This document shows positions 8,292-18,386 of a stretch of 64,000 bases of DNA, one piece after another; position 1 is the first letter of the stretch; each line of letters opens with the position of its first letter. Origin of the DNA: CAYJBH01 sp964369965 (GTDB lineage Bacteria > Bacillota > Clostridia > Oscillospirales > Ruminococcaceae). A program made the translations under genes and the position numbers. The notes below the pieces were generated by a model that was not told the DNA's origin, searched no databases, and saw nothing but the letters and a program-made list of their open reading frames with translations. The DNA is taken from positions 1 to 64,000 of the forward strand of contig CAYJGF010000008.1 of NCBI GenBank assembly GCA_964369965.1, read 5' to 3'.

Positions 8292-9188
8292 ATGAAAAAG
8301 ATGTCATTGTCTTATAAAAAAAGGATCGCTTGGGGCTATCTTTTTATTGCACCTGCAATAATCGGATTGTTTCTTTTTTTCTTTGGACCAATGCTCTATA
8401 GCCTTTATATGAGTTTTTTTGAGTGGGATGTTATAACCACCCCTGAGTTTGTGGGCTTAAAAAATTACAAGTTATTATATGAAGACCCGCTTGTTTTTCA
8501 TTCGTTAGGAGTAACGTTACACTTTACTTTGTTGGCGGTACCGCTGGGAAATATCGTCTCACTATTTCTGGCAACAATGCTTAATACCAATAAAATAAAA
8601 GGGCTATCTGTTTTCAGAACGATCTTCTACATCCCCTCTATTACACCGGTTGTAGCATCATCAATTTTATGGACTTTTATGTTCAACCCTATGTTCGGAG
8701 TTCTTAACGGAATATTAAATGCTATGGGTTTGGATTCACAGGGGTTCATAGCCGATCCTGATCAGGTTATTCTTTGTTTGGTGGTGATGTCCATATGGGC
8801 AAGCGGTAATACTGTAATTATTTACCTTGCGGGATTACAGGGAATACCGACAGAATTATATGAAGCACTAACCGTGGACGGAGGAAACATTTGGGATAAA
8901 TTTTGGCACATCACACTCCCTTTGTTAAGTCCCATAGTTTTTTACAATGTGCTTATGGCAATGATAGGTAGTCTGCAAACATTTACACAAGGTTATCTTA
9001 TGACCGGTGGTGGTCCCGAAAATGCCTCGCTGTTTTATGTTCTAAATCTATATAACACCGCATTTAAAAACTCGCAGATGGGCTTTGCAAATGCTCAAGC
9101 TTGGTTGATGTTTGTAGTAGTTGGCGCTTTAACAGCATTTGTATTTTGGGTGTCAAAAAAATGGGTATATTATGGAGGATCCAACTAA
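8292..9188 (+). CDS. ABC sugar transporter permease (MalF type)
   Basis: A membrane protein of 298 residues with about six transmembrane helices. It has the EAA loop that docks the ATPase (YEALTVDGGNIWDKFWHITL, then PLL). It forms a heterodimeric channel with the next gene product. I use ATG 8292 rather than the preceding TTG; a GAGGAG ribosome site is at the right distance. The MsmX-type ATPase needed to power it is not encoded in this cluster, as is common in Firmicutes, where one shared ATPase serves several importers. Confidence 0.92.
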   Translation: MKKMSLSYKKRIAWGYLFIAPAIIGLFLFFFGPMLYSLYMSFFEWDVITTPEFVGLKNYKLLYEDPLVFHSLGVTLHFTLLAVPLGNIVSLFLATMLNTNKIKGLSVFRTIFYIPSITPVVASSILWTFMFNPMFGVLNGILNAMGLDSQGFIADPDQVILCLVVMSIWASGNTVIIYLAGLQGIPTELYEALTVDGGNIWDKFWHITLPLLSPIVFYNVLMAMIGSLQTFTQGYLMTGGGPENASLFYVLNLYNTAFKNSQMGFANAQAWLMFVVVGALTAFVFWVSKKWVYYGGSN

Positions 9189-9189
9189 C

Positions 9190-10017
9190 ATGAAAAAGAT
9201 ATCTATTTTAAAAATACTGATATATGCCTTTTTGTTGACAATGTCACTTGCCTGCCTATTCCCTTTTTTTTGGATGATTCGAAGCTCATTTATGTCCTCT
9301 GAAGAAATATTTGCAATACCTATGAAATGGATTCCGAATGAAATTCTTTATATTAACTATAGCGAAGCTTTATCGTCCATTCCGTTTTATCGATATTTTC
9401 TAAATACGATATTTATTGTGGTTGTAGCGGTAATTGCAAATGTACTTTCCTCAAGTTTTGCTGCTTTTGGGTTTACAAGAATTCAATTTCCGGGAAGAAA
9501 TTTCTTTTTTGCTTTAGTGCTATCCACTCTGATGATTCCAAGTACGGTAATGCTAATTCCTCAATTTAACATGTGGAAAGCCTTTGGCGCATATGATACG
9601 TACATACCTTTACTGCTTCCCGCATTTTTTATCAATGCATTTTTTATCTTTATGTTTAAACAGTTTTTTGCCGGAATTCCGATAGATTACGACGAAGCGG
9701 CATTTATAGATGGCGCAAACTACTTCACCATCTACTCAAGATTGATATTGCCGATGTCCAAACCCGCTATGGCAACTGTTGGAGTATTTACTTTTATGGG
9801 TGCATGGAATGATTTTTTTGGACCGCTTATCTATCTTCAAGATATGAATAAATATACTCTTGCACTGGGACTTACATTATTTAAATCACAGTTTATCACC
9901 CAGTGGCACTACATGATGGCAATTTCAACGGTTATAACAATTCCGATGATACTTTTGTATTTTTTTGCACAACGATATTTTGTTCAGGGTATTACGTTCA
10001 GCGGAATAAAAGGATGA
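9190..10017 (+). CDS. ABC sugar transporter permease (MalG type)
   Basis: A 275-residue partner permease with six predicted helices and the EAA motif DEAAFIDGANYFTIYSRLIL followed by P. I chose ATG 9190, preceded by GGAGG and 1 bp after the stop of the previous gene, over a TTG 17 codons upstream that would overlap it. Co-translation with the MalF-type gene is likely. The C-terminus FSGIKG is typical of this subunit. Confidence 0.92.
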   Translation: MKKISILKILIYAFLLTMSLACLFPFFWMIRSSFMSSEEIFAIPMKWIPNEILYINYSEALSSIPFYRYFLNTIFIVVVAVIANVLSSSFAAFGFTRIQFPGRNFFFALVLSTLMIPSTVMLIPQFNMWKAFGAYDTYIPLLLPAFFINAFFIFMFKQFFAGIPIDYDEAAFIDGANYFTIYSRLILPMSKPAMATVGVFTFMGAWNDFFGPLIYLQDMNKYTLALGLTLFKSQFITQWHYMMAISTVITIPMILLYFFAQRYFVQGITFSGIKG

Positions 10018-10199
10018 CAATAAATCATGAGGTAAACTTTTTACATGTTTTGTTCAAATAATGTCGTGTTTATCTTTAATTATTTAAGAATTTGTGTTAA
10101 TATAAAACTGTAGATATTGCATCCGGTTGTACCGTAATTTGCATAAGTTTTTATTAATGGGATGTCCTGCACATAAGCTGAATTGTGGTAGGGTTTGTA

Positions 10200-10922
10200 A
10201 TGATAAAAGTAATTATTGTGGATGATGAAAAACACGTTCTTACACGCATTAACAACCAGATTAACTGGGATAAATTAGGAGTAGTGGTCGTTGCAATGGC
10301 AAGCAACGGAAACGAAGCTCATAATAAAATTCAGCAACATTCTCCAGATCTCGTTCTTGTAGATATTAAGATGCCTATAATGAGTGGACTTGATCTCATC
10401 AAGAAATGTCGAGAAAATCAGATGAACAAGCTTAAATTTATTATTATAAGCGGATATAATGATTTTTCTTATGCTAAACATGCTTTGCAGTATGGTGTTT
10501 CGGATTATATCGAAAAACCTGTTGATGAAATAGAACTGGAAACTGCCATAATGCGTGTAATAGACAATTCTGACTGGGTGTTATCTCCCGATTTAATGAG
10601 TAAGGGTAATGCAGTTGTAAAGGTTGTTCAATACATCGAAGAGAACTACAGTCCGATAATAACCTTAAAAGACCTTGCTCAGCATTGTTGTCTTAATCCG
10701 TCCTATCTATCCCGGATTTTTGCAGATAAAATGGGTATGTCAATTTTTGCCCACTTAGAGAAGATCAGGATATGCAAGGCAAAGCAGATACTAAAACAAT
10801 CGAACCTGTATATTGGTGAAGTGTCATTAAGGTGTGGTTATTCCGATTCAAGTTATTTTAGCAAGATATTCTTAAAACATGTTGGAATATCTCCGACCCA
10901 ATATAGAAATAGCGGTGAATAG
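10200..10922 (+). CDS. response regulator, YesN type (REC plus AraC HTH)
   Basis: A two-component response regulator of 240 residues. The receiver domain (1-115) has the acidic pocket VDDE and the phosphoacceptor Asp55 in LVLVDIKMP. The C-terminal 100 residues are an AraC-type double HTH (LKDLAQHCCLNPSYLSRIFA; VSLRCGYSDSSYFSKIF). The linker is short compared with typical 500-residue YesN proteins, so this is the compact form. It abuts the histidine kinase gene (its TAG is directly followed by the kinase ATG) and probably activates the importer and hydrolase genes. Start ATG 10200; the open frame begins 15 bp earlier. Confidence 0.93.
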   Translation: MIKVIIVDDEKHVLTRINNQINWDKLGVVVVAMASNGNEAHNKIQQHSPDLVLVDIKMPIMSGLDLIKKCRENQMNKLKFIIISGYNDFSYAKHALQYGVSDYIEKPVDEIELETAIMRVIDNSDWVLSPDLMSKGNAVVKVVQYIEENYSPIITLKDLAQHCCLNPSYLSRIFADKMGMSIFAHLEKIRICKAKQILKQSNLYIGEVSLRCGYSDSSYFSKIFLKHVGISPTQYRNSGE

Positions 10923-12644
10923 ATGAAATCTTTGATGATGAGATTGAAAATAAGAGATAAGATTGTAGTATTGATCTTGCTCGTTTCGTTACTATTCACC
11001 ATTATTCTCTTTGGGGCTTATTTTTACATGTCACAAAGCCTTACCGAAAGGACGGTAAACTACGATAAATTATTGTTTAACACAATGGTTAGCGAAACGA
11101 ATGCATTTTTTGAGGAGTTAGATAGAGCTGCTTTTTCCGTCTGTAGCGATAGTGATCTTCAGGAATTTCTCAGCATCGAGAATGCAGATGACTTCGAAAT
11201 ATTGAAACTTTACAACGCTGCTATCGAAAAGGCGTATCAGATGACCCTTTTGCGAAACTATGTCAGTGTAAATGTATTCGGTGAAAAATCGGATCGTTTT
11301 GTAATAAGTCAGCATACCATGGTTCGCAAAAATTTGGATTACAACATTCAGGATGAATACTGGTATCAACTGATGAACGAGCAAAATCTTAACAAATACT
11401 ATTCAACAAGAGATACGCAGAACTACTATGATGTTGATGAAAAAGACGAGGTAATAAGCTGTATATATAGGATTACAAAAACCAACAGCTTAGAAACGTT
11501 AGGGTTTTTAATAATTGACCTTGAAAAAAAATACATCGCTGATATTTTCAACGATAATATATCGGAAAAAACCCAGGTTGTTTTATTTGATGACTACGGT
11601 CTGCCGATTTTAGAAGTTGGAAAACAGTTTACAGATGTAGAAGCAAATCCATCCGATTATCTAATAAATGAGGGGATAATTGAACGATGCAAGTGGACGT
11701 ATCAATCCACAATAGATTTAAACTATATATTAAAAGATGTAAATGCAATCTCGACCTTTTTTTTGTTGATAATTATAGTAAGTTTGATAACGATCTCACT
11801 TATTGCAACATGGTTTTCCAAAAAGATATTCAGCCCTCTTGAAAAAGTAATTGACAATATGGCCAATCTGAGTAAAAATCATACCTTTGCGCAGATTGAA
11901 ATACAAAGAAACGATGAAATGGGCAGATTGATCGATAGTTATAATATCATGATCCAAGAAATTGACATGCTTTTAAAAAAGAATGAAACCAGTGCAATAT
12001 TGAAAAAAGATGCTGAGCTCAAGGCACTGTTTTCACAAATTAATCCGCATTTTATTTATAACACACTGGAATTAATAATATCTTATTCATATAATAACGA
12101 AAATGATTTAGTGGTCAATATCTGTAAAAACATGGGCAAAATGCTCAGATACAATCTTGAATCAAAACGCAAGGTACAATTCAGTGAAGAATACGCACAT
12201 ATTAAACGATACATAGATATAATTCAACATAGAATGGTAAATCGTTTTGATGCCATGTATTATATTACCGATGAAACACTTGATGTGATGGTAATAAAGT
12301 TTATTCTCCAGCCTTTTGTGGAAAACATAATGCTACATGCTTTCGAAAACACTGAAGAAGGCGGAATGATTGTAATTTGTGCACGGGTGGATAATGAACA
12401 TTTGTGCATCGAAATATCTGATAACGGCAAAGGAATATCAAAAGAAAAGATCGAGGAAATACTGTACTTAGAAGACTATTATATTGAAAAAGATGAACGC
12501 ATCGGCATACAAAATGTTAACAATCGATTAGCAATAGAATATGAGGGTAGAGCCGAATTTTATATAGTCAGTCAACTTAACAAGGGAACGACGGTCGGAA
12601 TACGTATACCTATTGAACCTAATGGCACCGCTTCGGCAAAATAG
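10923..12644 (+). CDS. sensor histidine kinase, YesM type
   Basis: A membrane sensor kinase of 573 residues. A first transmembrane helix (about 15-37), an extracellular sensor region (about 38-270) and a second helix (about 275-297) are followed by HAMP, the His_kinase domain with phosphorylatable His376 in INPHFIYNTLE, and a GHKL ATPase domain (DNGKGIS). It pairs with the upstream regulator to sense extracellular sugar, possibly through the binding protein, as proposed for related systems. Codons are directly adjacent to the regulator gene, so the two are one transcript. Confidence 0.93.
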   Translation: MKSLMMRLKIRDKIVVLILLVSLLFTIILFGAYFYMSQSLTERTVNYDKLLFNTMVSETNAFFEELDRAAFSVCSDSDLQEFLSIENADDFEILKLYNAAIEKAYQMTLLRNYVSVNVFGEKSDRFVISQHTMVRKNLDYNIQDEYWYQLMNEQNLNKYYSTRDTQNYYDVDEKDEVISCIYRITKTNSLETLGFLIIDLEKKYIADIFNDNISEKTQVVLFDDYGLPILEVGKQFTDVEANPSDYLINEGIIERCKWTYQSTIDLNYILKDVNAISTFFLLIIIVSLITISLIATWFSKKIFSPLEKVIDNMANLSKNHTFAQIEIQRNDEMGRLIDSYNIMIQEIDMLLKKNETSAILKKDAELKALFSQINPHFIYNTLELIISYSYNNENDLVVNICKNMGKMLRYNLESKRKVQFSEEYAHIKRYIDIIQHRMVNRFDAMYYITDETLDVMVIKFILQPFVENIMLHAFENTEEGGMIVICARVDNEHLCIEISDNGKGISKEKIEEILYLEDYYIEKDERIGIQNVNNRLAIEYEGRAEFYIVSQLNKGTTVGIRIPIEPNGTASAK

Positions 12645-12684
12645 TAATTACATCCATTTTTATCAAAATATAGGAGAATACATT

Positions 12685-14886
12685 ATGAACCATATTTTAA
12701 AAGCATGTTGGATAACGACAAAATCAGAAGAAGAAAAGGTGTGCCATCTATTTAAAAAGAGTTTTACCGAAACTAAGGAAATATCAAAAGCAACCATAAC
12801 AATTACAGCTATGGGAGTTTACAAACTATATATAAACAGCAAAGCAATCGAAGAATTTGTGTTAGCACCCGGATTTACCAGCTACCAGAACAGATTACAA
12901 TACCAAACTTATGACATTACCCACCTTTTGCAGGAAAACAATACTATCAAGGTGAGTGTAGGTGACGGCTGGGCAATCGGAAGATTAGGTTGGGAGGGCA
13001 AAACAAAACTTTTCTTCGAAAAACCTTCGTTGCTTGCCTGTATAAAAATTGATTTTATAGACGGTGACGTTAAACATATTATCACGGACGAAAGCTGGCT
13101 TGTCGGCGAAAGTAAAATCCGTTTTAGTGACATATATGATGGTGAAATATATGACAATAACTTCCCACAAGATCAGTTTGCAAATGCGATCATAGTCGAG
13201 AACAGCAAGGAGAACCTAATCCCTCAGGAAGGTCCGTATGTGAAAGAATTCGAAAGAATAGCTGCAAAACAGCTGATTATTTCACCGAAAGATGAATATA
13301 TTATCGACTTCGGACAAAATATAACCGGTTATATCCAATTTAAAACCAAAGGTGAAAAAGGCCAAACTTTTGAAATATATCATGCGGAAGTATTGGATAA
13401 AGACGGTAATTTTTACATTGAAAACTATCGAAGTGCTATTTCGAAATTAATATATATTTCGAATGGACAAGAGGATTTATATAAACCAAGTCATACATTC
13501 TTCGGATTTCGATACATAAAGCTGATTGGGTTTAGACCACAAGAGAAAAGACTTGTAGATTTTACGGCAATTGTTGTCCATTCAAATATGGAACGAATAG
13601 GCTTTATCACTACCAAAAACGATAAAATCAATCAACTGTTTAATAATATCATTTGGGGACAAAAAGGCAATTTTTTGGACATTCCTACCGATTGTCCGCA
13701 ACGAGATGAACGTTTAGGTTGGACCGGAGATGCACAGGTCTTTATCAAAACAGCCACATATAATTATGATGTAGAGCAATTTTTTATCAAATGGTTACGA
13801 GATTTAAAAGCGGATCAACTTGAAAACGGAATTATTCCACATGTTATTCCAAACATTCTTGATGATAATACAGCTGCCGGTGAACAGGGTTCTGCCGCAT
13901 GGGCAGAGGCTTGCATCATCTGCCCATGGCAACTATATTTAAGTTATAATAACAAGGATATTTTAGAAGAAATGTATGGGGGAATGGTGAGATGGTTTGA
14001 TTATGTTAAATCAACCGGTGATAACGTTTACCTATGGAATACCGGACAGCATTTCGGAGATTGGCTAAATCTGGATATCGTAGACGAAGATAACCCTCGT
14101 GGAACAGATATCTATCTGATAGCTACTGCATTTTATGCATATTCTGCATATCTACTTAATAAGATAGCGAAATTGCTAAATAAAAGCGACAATAATTATC
14201 TTGACTACTATGTGAAGATTAGAAAGGCTTTTAACGACACTTTTGTAAAAGGTGACAGATTAACATCTCACACCCAAACGGCGTATGCACTTGTTTTGCA
14301 GTTTGATTTGGTAGATGACAAGGCTAATTTTTCAAAACAACTTAACGAACTGATCTCTAAAAATGGATACCGATTGACAACCGGATTCGTTGGAACTCCC
14401 TACCTCTTGCATGTATTAAGTGATAACGGATATCTTGAAACCGCGTTTAAGCTTTTATTGCAAGAAGAATTTCCTTCCTGGCTTTACTCGGTCAATTGTG
14501 GTGCTACCACAATTTGGGAGCATTGGGATGGCATCAAGCCGGATGGAAGCATGTGGAGCAAAGATATGAATTCTTTTAATCATTATGCTTACGGTGCTGT
14601 TGCAGATTGGATGTATGAGGTTGTATCCGGCATTAAGATTGATGAAGACAATCCGGGATTTAAACATATTTTACTTGAACCACATCCAAACAAACAGCTT
14701 GGATTTATGACAAGTAAACTGCAAACACGATTTGGTAAACTGCTCTCTCATTGGGAGTACGTCGGCAATAATATTAAGTATCGTTTTATCGTTCCCAATG
14801 ATACTACCGCCACTCTAAAGTTGCACGGAGATTTGTTCGAGTTGCAGGCGGGAGAATACGAATACATTTATGAAGCATCCGAATAA
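12685..14886 (+). CDS. GH78 alpha-L-rhamnosidase
   Basis: An enzyme of 733 residues that hydrolyses alpha-L-rhamnosides. N-terminal beta-sandwich modules (about 1-300) precede the (alpha/alpha)6 catalytic domain with the signature DCPQRDERLGWTGDAQ (Asp341 onward) and the candidate catalytic Glu612 in TTIWEHWDG, followed by a C-terminal beta-domain. No signal peptide is seen, so it acts inside the cell on imported oligosaccharides. Start ATG 12685 follows AGGAG; the frame is open 24 codons further, overlapping the kinase gene. It complements the GH106-like enzyme at 2384. Confidence 0.95.
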   Translation: MNHILKACWITTKSEEEKVCHLFKKSFTETKEISKATITITAMGVYKLYINSKAIEEFVLAPGFTSYQNRLQYQTYDITHLLQENNTIKVSVGDGWAIGRLGWEGKTKLFFEKPSLLACIKIDFIDGDVKHIITDESWLVGESKIRFSDIYDGEIYDNNFPQDQFANAIIVENSKENLIPQEGPYVKEFERIAAKQLIISPKDEYIIDFGQNITGYIQFKTKGEKGQTFEIYHAEVLDKDGNFYIENYRSAISKLIYISNGQEDLYKPSHTFFGFRYIKLIGFRPQEKRLVDFTAIVVHSNMERIGFITTKNDKINQLFNNIIWGQKGNFLDIPTDCPQRDERLGWTGDAQVFIKTATYNYDVEQFFIKWLRDLKADQLENGIIPHVIPNILDDNTAAGEQGSAAWAEACIICPWQLYLSYNNKDILEEMYGGMVRWFDYVKSTGDNVYLWNTGQHFGDWLNLDIVDEDNPRGTDIYLIATAFYAYSAYLLNKIAKLLNKSDNNYLDYYVKIRKAFNDTFVKGDRLTSHTQTAYALVLQFDLVDDKANFSKQLNELISKNGYRLTTGFVGTPYLLHVLSDNGYLETAFKLLLQEEFPSWLYSVNCGATTIWEHWDGIKPDGSMWSKDMNSFNHYAYGAVADWMYEVVSGIKIDEDNPGFKHILLEPHPNKQLGFMTSKLQTRFGKLLSHWEYVGNNIKYRFIVPNDTTATLKLHGDLFELQAGEYEYIYEASE

Positions 14887-14906
14887 TTTTAAGGAGTAAA
14901 TAGCCA

Positions 14907-16598
14907 ATGTTTGAGATGAAATTTCCGCTTATAAACATAAAACACATACCTTTTAGCAGATATGGCTGTTACGTGGGTATTACCGAAGAAGAAAATCGAT
15001 TGATTGTATACAACGCAAGATTGCGCTTTGAAAAATGCCCAACATTTGAAATCATCTTCTTGAAAAACGGTAATACAATTAATTTCACTACAACGACAAC
15101 TCCTGTGAGTTGTGATATTGCAAGTGAGTATGGAACTGCAAAAATTTACATGAAAGATGACAATAGTTTTGTTATCTGCAGTGAGGGAATAGATGTATCA
15201 ATAAACCAAATATCCCCCGGTCTTTGCTATGGAACAGAATATTCCGAAAACACCTTTCGTAGCATCTCGGTTGAACAAAACACCTATACGCTTTTTCATC
15301 TATTCAAAGGAACCGCAATCCTATCAACCCTCGAAGAAGGCTCTATTGAACGACGTAAACTAACCGTCGGCTGTGTAGAACAAGAGATTGTTATTCTTGT
15401 GAAAATGGATAAAACCGAACCACAGATTTTTACAGATGAGATTGATATTAATAAAGATCTGCAGGATATACAAGAGGAATGGATTAAGTTTTTCACGATG
15501 ATCACAGAGCACTATCTCGCAGAAGATAACTATACAAAAATAACCTGGTATAATCTCTGGTCCAGCTTTGCAAGAGCACGTGATGTCTACCATTATGATA
15601 CCATGCTTATGTCTAAAAAATTTATGAGTTCGGTATGGTCTTGGGATCATTGTTTTAATGCACTTGCGGTCTGCAAAATGGATCCCACCATGGCATTACA
15701 GCAGTTTTTAGCGCCTTTTGTACTTCAGGATAAAAACGGAGCGTTACCGGATATGTGGAACCCGGACTATGATATTGTATTTGGTGTTACAAAGCCTCCA
15801 ATACACGGATGGTGTTTTTCTAAACTAATGGATAACTACAGTTATTCTAACGATATTTTGGAAAAAGTATACGACTATTTAGAACGATGGACAAACTGGT
15901 GGTTTAACTATCGAGATTCCGATCATGACGGTATACCGGACTACCCACAAGGTTGCGATTGCGGCTGGGATAACTCCACCATATTCGATAACGGATATTA
16001 TGTCGAAGCACCGGATTTGTGTGCATTTTTAGTATTACAGATGAAATGTTTAGCAAAAATTGCAGGTAAAATTGGAAAAGATGATTCCGTTTGGAACAAG
16101 AAAGCGGACGAGCTGCTAAAAAAATTGTACGATCACAGCTGGTGTGAAGGGCGTTTTGTCGCTAAGGCGAGCGGATCACATCGATTTGATCCCAATCCAA
16201 CCGGTATGTTGGTGCTGATGCCGATCATTCTGGGCGAACATCTTGATAAAGAAAAACTCGAACGATTGGTAGAGATTTTGCAAAATGATTTTTTAACAGA
16301 ACATGGTGTCGCTACCGAATCCTATAAGAGCAGCTTGTATATCGATGACGGTTATTGGAGAGGACCCATCTGGGCACCGACCACATATTTGATAGTAGAA
16401 GGCCTCCGAAATGGCGGATACACTCAGTTAGCAGAACGAATAGGCAAATCATTTTGCAATATGGCTCGCAACCGAGCTCACGGAAACTATGAAAACTTTG
16501 ATGCATTAACCGGTGTAGGTTTGAAAGCACCCGGATATACCTGGACTGCAAGTGTATATACATTGCTTGTTGACGAATATGGTGAAAACAAGGACTAA
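14907..16598 (+). CDS. GH63/MGH-like (alpha/alpha)6 glycoside hydrolase
   Basis: A 563-residue protein with the six-hairpin glycosidase pattern of mannosylglycerate hydrolase and GH63/GH37-like enzymes: VWSWDHCFNALA, GALPDMWNPDY, PPIHGW, then GPIWAPTTYLIVEGL. The N-terminal 190 residues are a beta-domain. No signal peptide is present. It follows the GH78 gene by 20 bp with AAGGAG in between, so it belongs to the same operon and probably cleaves a residual hexose after rhamnose is removed. The substrate is unknown; trehalase-like or amylo-1,6-glucosidase-like activity are alternatives. Confidence 0.75.
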   Translation: MFEMKFPLINIKHIPFSRYGCYVGITEEENRLIVYNARLRFEKCPTFEIIFLKNGNTINFTTTTTPVSCDIASEYGTAKIYMKDDNSFVICSEGIDVSINQISPGLCYGTEYSENTFRSISVEQNTYTLFHLFKGTAILSTLEEGSIERRKLTVGCVEQEIVILVKMDKTEPQIFTDEIDINKDLQDIQEEWIKFFTMITEHYLAEDNYTKITWYNLWSSFARARDVYHYDTMLMSKKFMSSVWSWDHCFNALAVCKMDPTMALQQFLAPFVLQDKNGALPDMWNPDYDIVFGVTKPPIHGWCFSKLMDNYSYSNDILEKVYDYLERWTNWWFNYRDSDHDGIPDYPQGCDCGWDNSTIFDNGYYVEAPDLCAFLVLQMKCLAKIAGKIGKDDSVWNKKADELLKKLYDHSWCEGRFVAKASGSHRFDPNPTGMLVLMPIILGEHLDKEKLERLVEILQNDFLTEHGVATESYKSSLYIDDGYWRGPIWAPTTYLIVEGLRNGGYTQLAERIGKSFCNMARNRAHGNYENFDALTGVGLKAPGYTWTASVYTLLVDEYGENKD

Positions 16599-16639
16599 TT
16601 TACACAGATAACTAATACTGAAACATAAAAGAGGGTAAT

Positions 16640-17722
16640 ATGTTAATAAAAGGTGAAACCACGTCTAAGCAACGTGTACTTGCAACCATGCAGTTTGAAA
16701 AAGCAGATAGAATTCCGATGAACTATATGGCCAACGAGATAATACATAATAAATTAGCCCATCATTTAGGTGTATCACCAAAAGGTACCGAAGTGGAAGA
16801 GGCGTTAAGCATTGATTTTAGAGGTATACCTTTGCCATACACAGGCAAACCGTTACATCATGACATTGCAGAGGTGAGAGTAGATAAATTATGGGGATCT
16901 CATACACGACTTGTGAAAAACCAAACAGGAGAATACTGGGATTACTGTGATTTCCCATTAAAGGATGCTACAATGGCTCAAATTGCAGATTGGCCGATGC
17001 CAGATGCTGATGATTTTGATTATGATCATGCGTTGGAATGGTGCAAAAAAAATAAGGATTTCGCACTTGTGTACGGGAATCCCGGATTGTTTGATATTTT
17101 AAACACAACCGGCACATTTTTCACCGTTGAAGAAGAACTGATGCGAATATTTGATAATGATGAAACGGTTAGACTTTTTAACGACAGACGATTACGTATA
17201 CAGATGAATATTGCAGAACGCATATTGTCGAAATGTTCCGAATATCTCGATCTTATGTGGATGGGAGAGGATTTGGGTACTCAACACACTCCTCTCATCG
17301 GAATAAAAACATATCGTCAATTTATTAGACCGAGACATCAGATGTTGGTGGATCTTGCTAATGCGTACAACATTCCGGTTATGATACACAGTTGTGGTTC
17401 GTCAAGTTGGGCGTTTAATGATTTTATTGAGATGGGAATCAGAGGCGTAGATACGTTACAACCGGAAGCACATGAAATGTCACCGCAATTTCTGGCAGAT
17501 AATTTTGGCGACAAGCTATTTTTTCACGGATGCATCTCAACCGCAGGACCACTGGCTTATGGTTCGGTTGACGATATAAAACAGAATGTGAAGAATACAC
17601 TTGACATAATGATGAAACATAAAGGTTACTGCTTAGCTCCAACTCACCTAATTCAGGACAATACCCCTGTTGAGAATATAGTATGTATGTATCAATCAGC
17701 ACTTGAGTTTGGTAGATATTAA
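16640..17722 (+). CDS. uroporphyrinogen decarboxylase (URO-D)/MtaA-family protein
   Basis: A 360-residue URO-D-fold protein. Its probable metal-binding motif MIHSCGSS (His250-x-Cys252), the later FFHGCIST Cys and the C-terminal LAPTHLIQDNTPVENI are typical of the MtaA-like group found in clostridial and Bacteroidetes sugar clusters, not of haem enzymes. AGAGGG precedes the ATG. It closes the rhamnoside operon and converges with the TfoX-like gene 8 bp downstream. It is a diverged relative of the gene at 1217. The reaction is unknown; methyl transfer to or from a cofactor or methylated sugar is a hypothesis. Confidence 0.75.
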   Translation: MLIKGETTSKQRVLATMQFEKADRIPMNYMANEIIHNKLAHHLGVSPKGTEVEEALSIDFRGIPLPYTGKPLHHDIAEVRVDKLWGSHTRLVKNQTGEYWDYCDFPLKDATMAQIADWPMPDADDFDYDHALEWCKKNKDFALVYGNPGLFDILNTTGTFFTVEEELMRIFDNDETVRLFNDRRLRIQMNIAERILSKCSEYLDLMWMGEDLGTQHTPLIGIKTYRQFIRPRHQMLVDLANAYNIPVMIHSCGSSSWAFNDFIEMGIRGVDTLQPEAHEMSPQFLADNFGDKLFFHGCISTAGPLAYGSVDDIKQNVKNTLDIMMKHKGYCLAPTHLIQDNTPVENIVCMYQSALEFGRY

Positions 17723-17730
17723 TCTGTTTT

Positions 17731-18087
17731 TTAACTGCAAATGTGTAGCGATATTGTTTGGTTATTTTTTCTTCTTGATTTTTTGGGTTTTGGCAGTGGT
17801 GTTATGCGCTCAAGTAGCACAGCTACCTCACGGCACAGCATGGCATTATCTATATCCAAAATATAGTGTTCCTTTGCACCGTTATAGGGTGAATCCTTTT
17901 CGGCATCGACTAGCAGTTCGGTAGTTTCGTCCTTAATTTTTACAAATACGGTGTCGTTGCAGACAAGCAGTATCGGCTTGTCGTTGAGGTACACCATATA
18001 TTCACCAAATATCTTGCGGTAACGAACATCGCCTATGCCTCGTATCTGCTCGCACACAAACTCAACAAACCCCTGTGATGTTGCCAT
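17731..18087 (-). CDS. TfoX N-terminal domain family protein
   Basis: A 118-residue protein matching the TfoX_N family (GIGDVRYRKIFGEYMVYLND, ILLVCNDTVFVKI). It lacks the C-terminal domain of full competence regulators, as do most Firmicute members. The last 15 residues are very basic (KPKKSRRKNN). The ribosome site is AAGGAAGGG. Its function is not established in this lineage; a role in competence cannot be assumed. Confidence 0.8.
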   Translation of the reverse strand: MATSQGFVEFVCEQIRGIGDVRYRKIFGEYMVYLNDKPILLVCNDTVFVKIKDETTELLVDAEKDSPYNGAKEHYILDIDNAMLCREVAVLLERITPLPKPKKSRRKNNQTISLHICS

Positions 18088-18170
18088 TTAAATACCCTTC
18101 CTTACTTGATGTTTTTTCTCAAACGCATTCCGTTTGAAAGGAACAAACTTCTATGTTTGAAAATTCATTT

Positions 18171-18386
18171 TCAAACTATGCCTCTGTGCCTGTCTAAAAA
18201 ACCGACAAAATCGTTGACCGTCTCATCTTTTATTGCTGTGTCAAGCGAACCATTGCGCTCTGCCGAGTGTATCACATCCCAAAGTGCTATGTTGCTCGCC
18301 AAAAGCATCTCACAACGTTTTTGGTAGTCCTCGATAAGCTCGGACTTTTCCACAGCCTTTGCTTTTTGTTCCTGAGTTTTCCACAT
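18171..18386 (-). CDS. hypothetical small protein, 71 residues
   Basis: An open frame with a mainly helical, charged composition (EKSELIEDYQKRCEMLLASN; FVGFLDRHRGIV). I do not recognise the family. No convincing ribosome site precedes the ATG. It lies between the TfoX-like gene and an IS-end hairpin on the same strand as its neighbours, and may be a fragment or a spurious frame. Confidence 0.35.
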   Translation of the reverse strand: MWKTQEQKAKAVEKSELIEDYQKRCEMLLASNIALWDVIHSAERNGSLDTAIKDETVNDFVGFLDRHRGIV

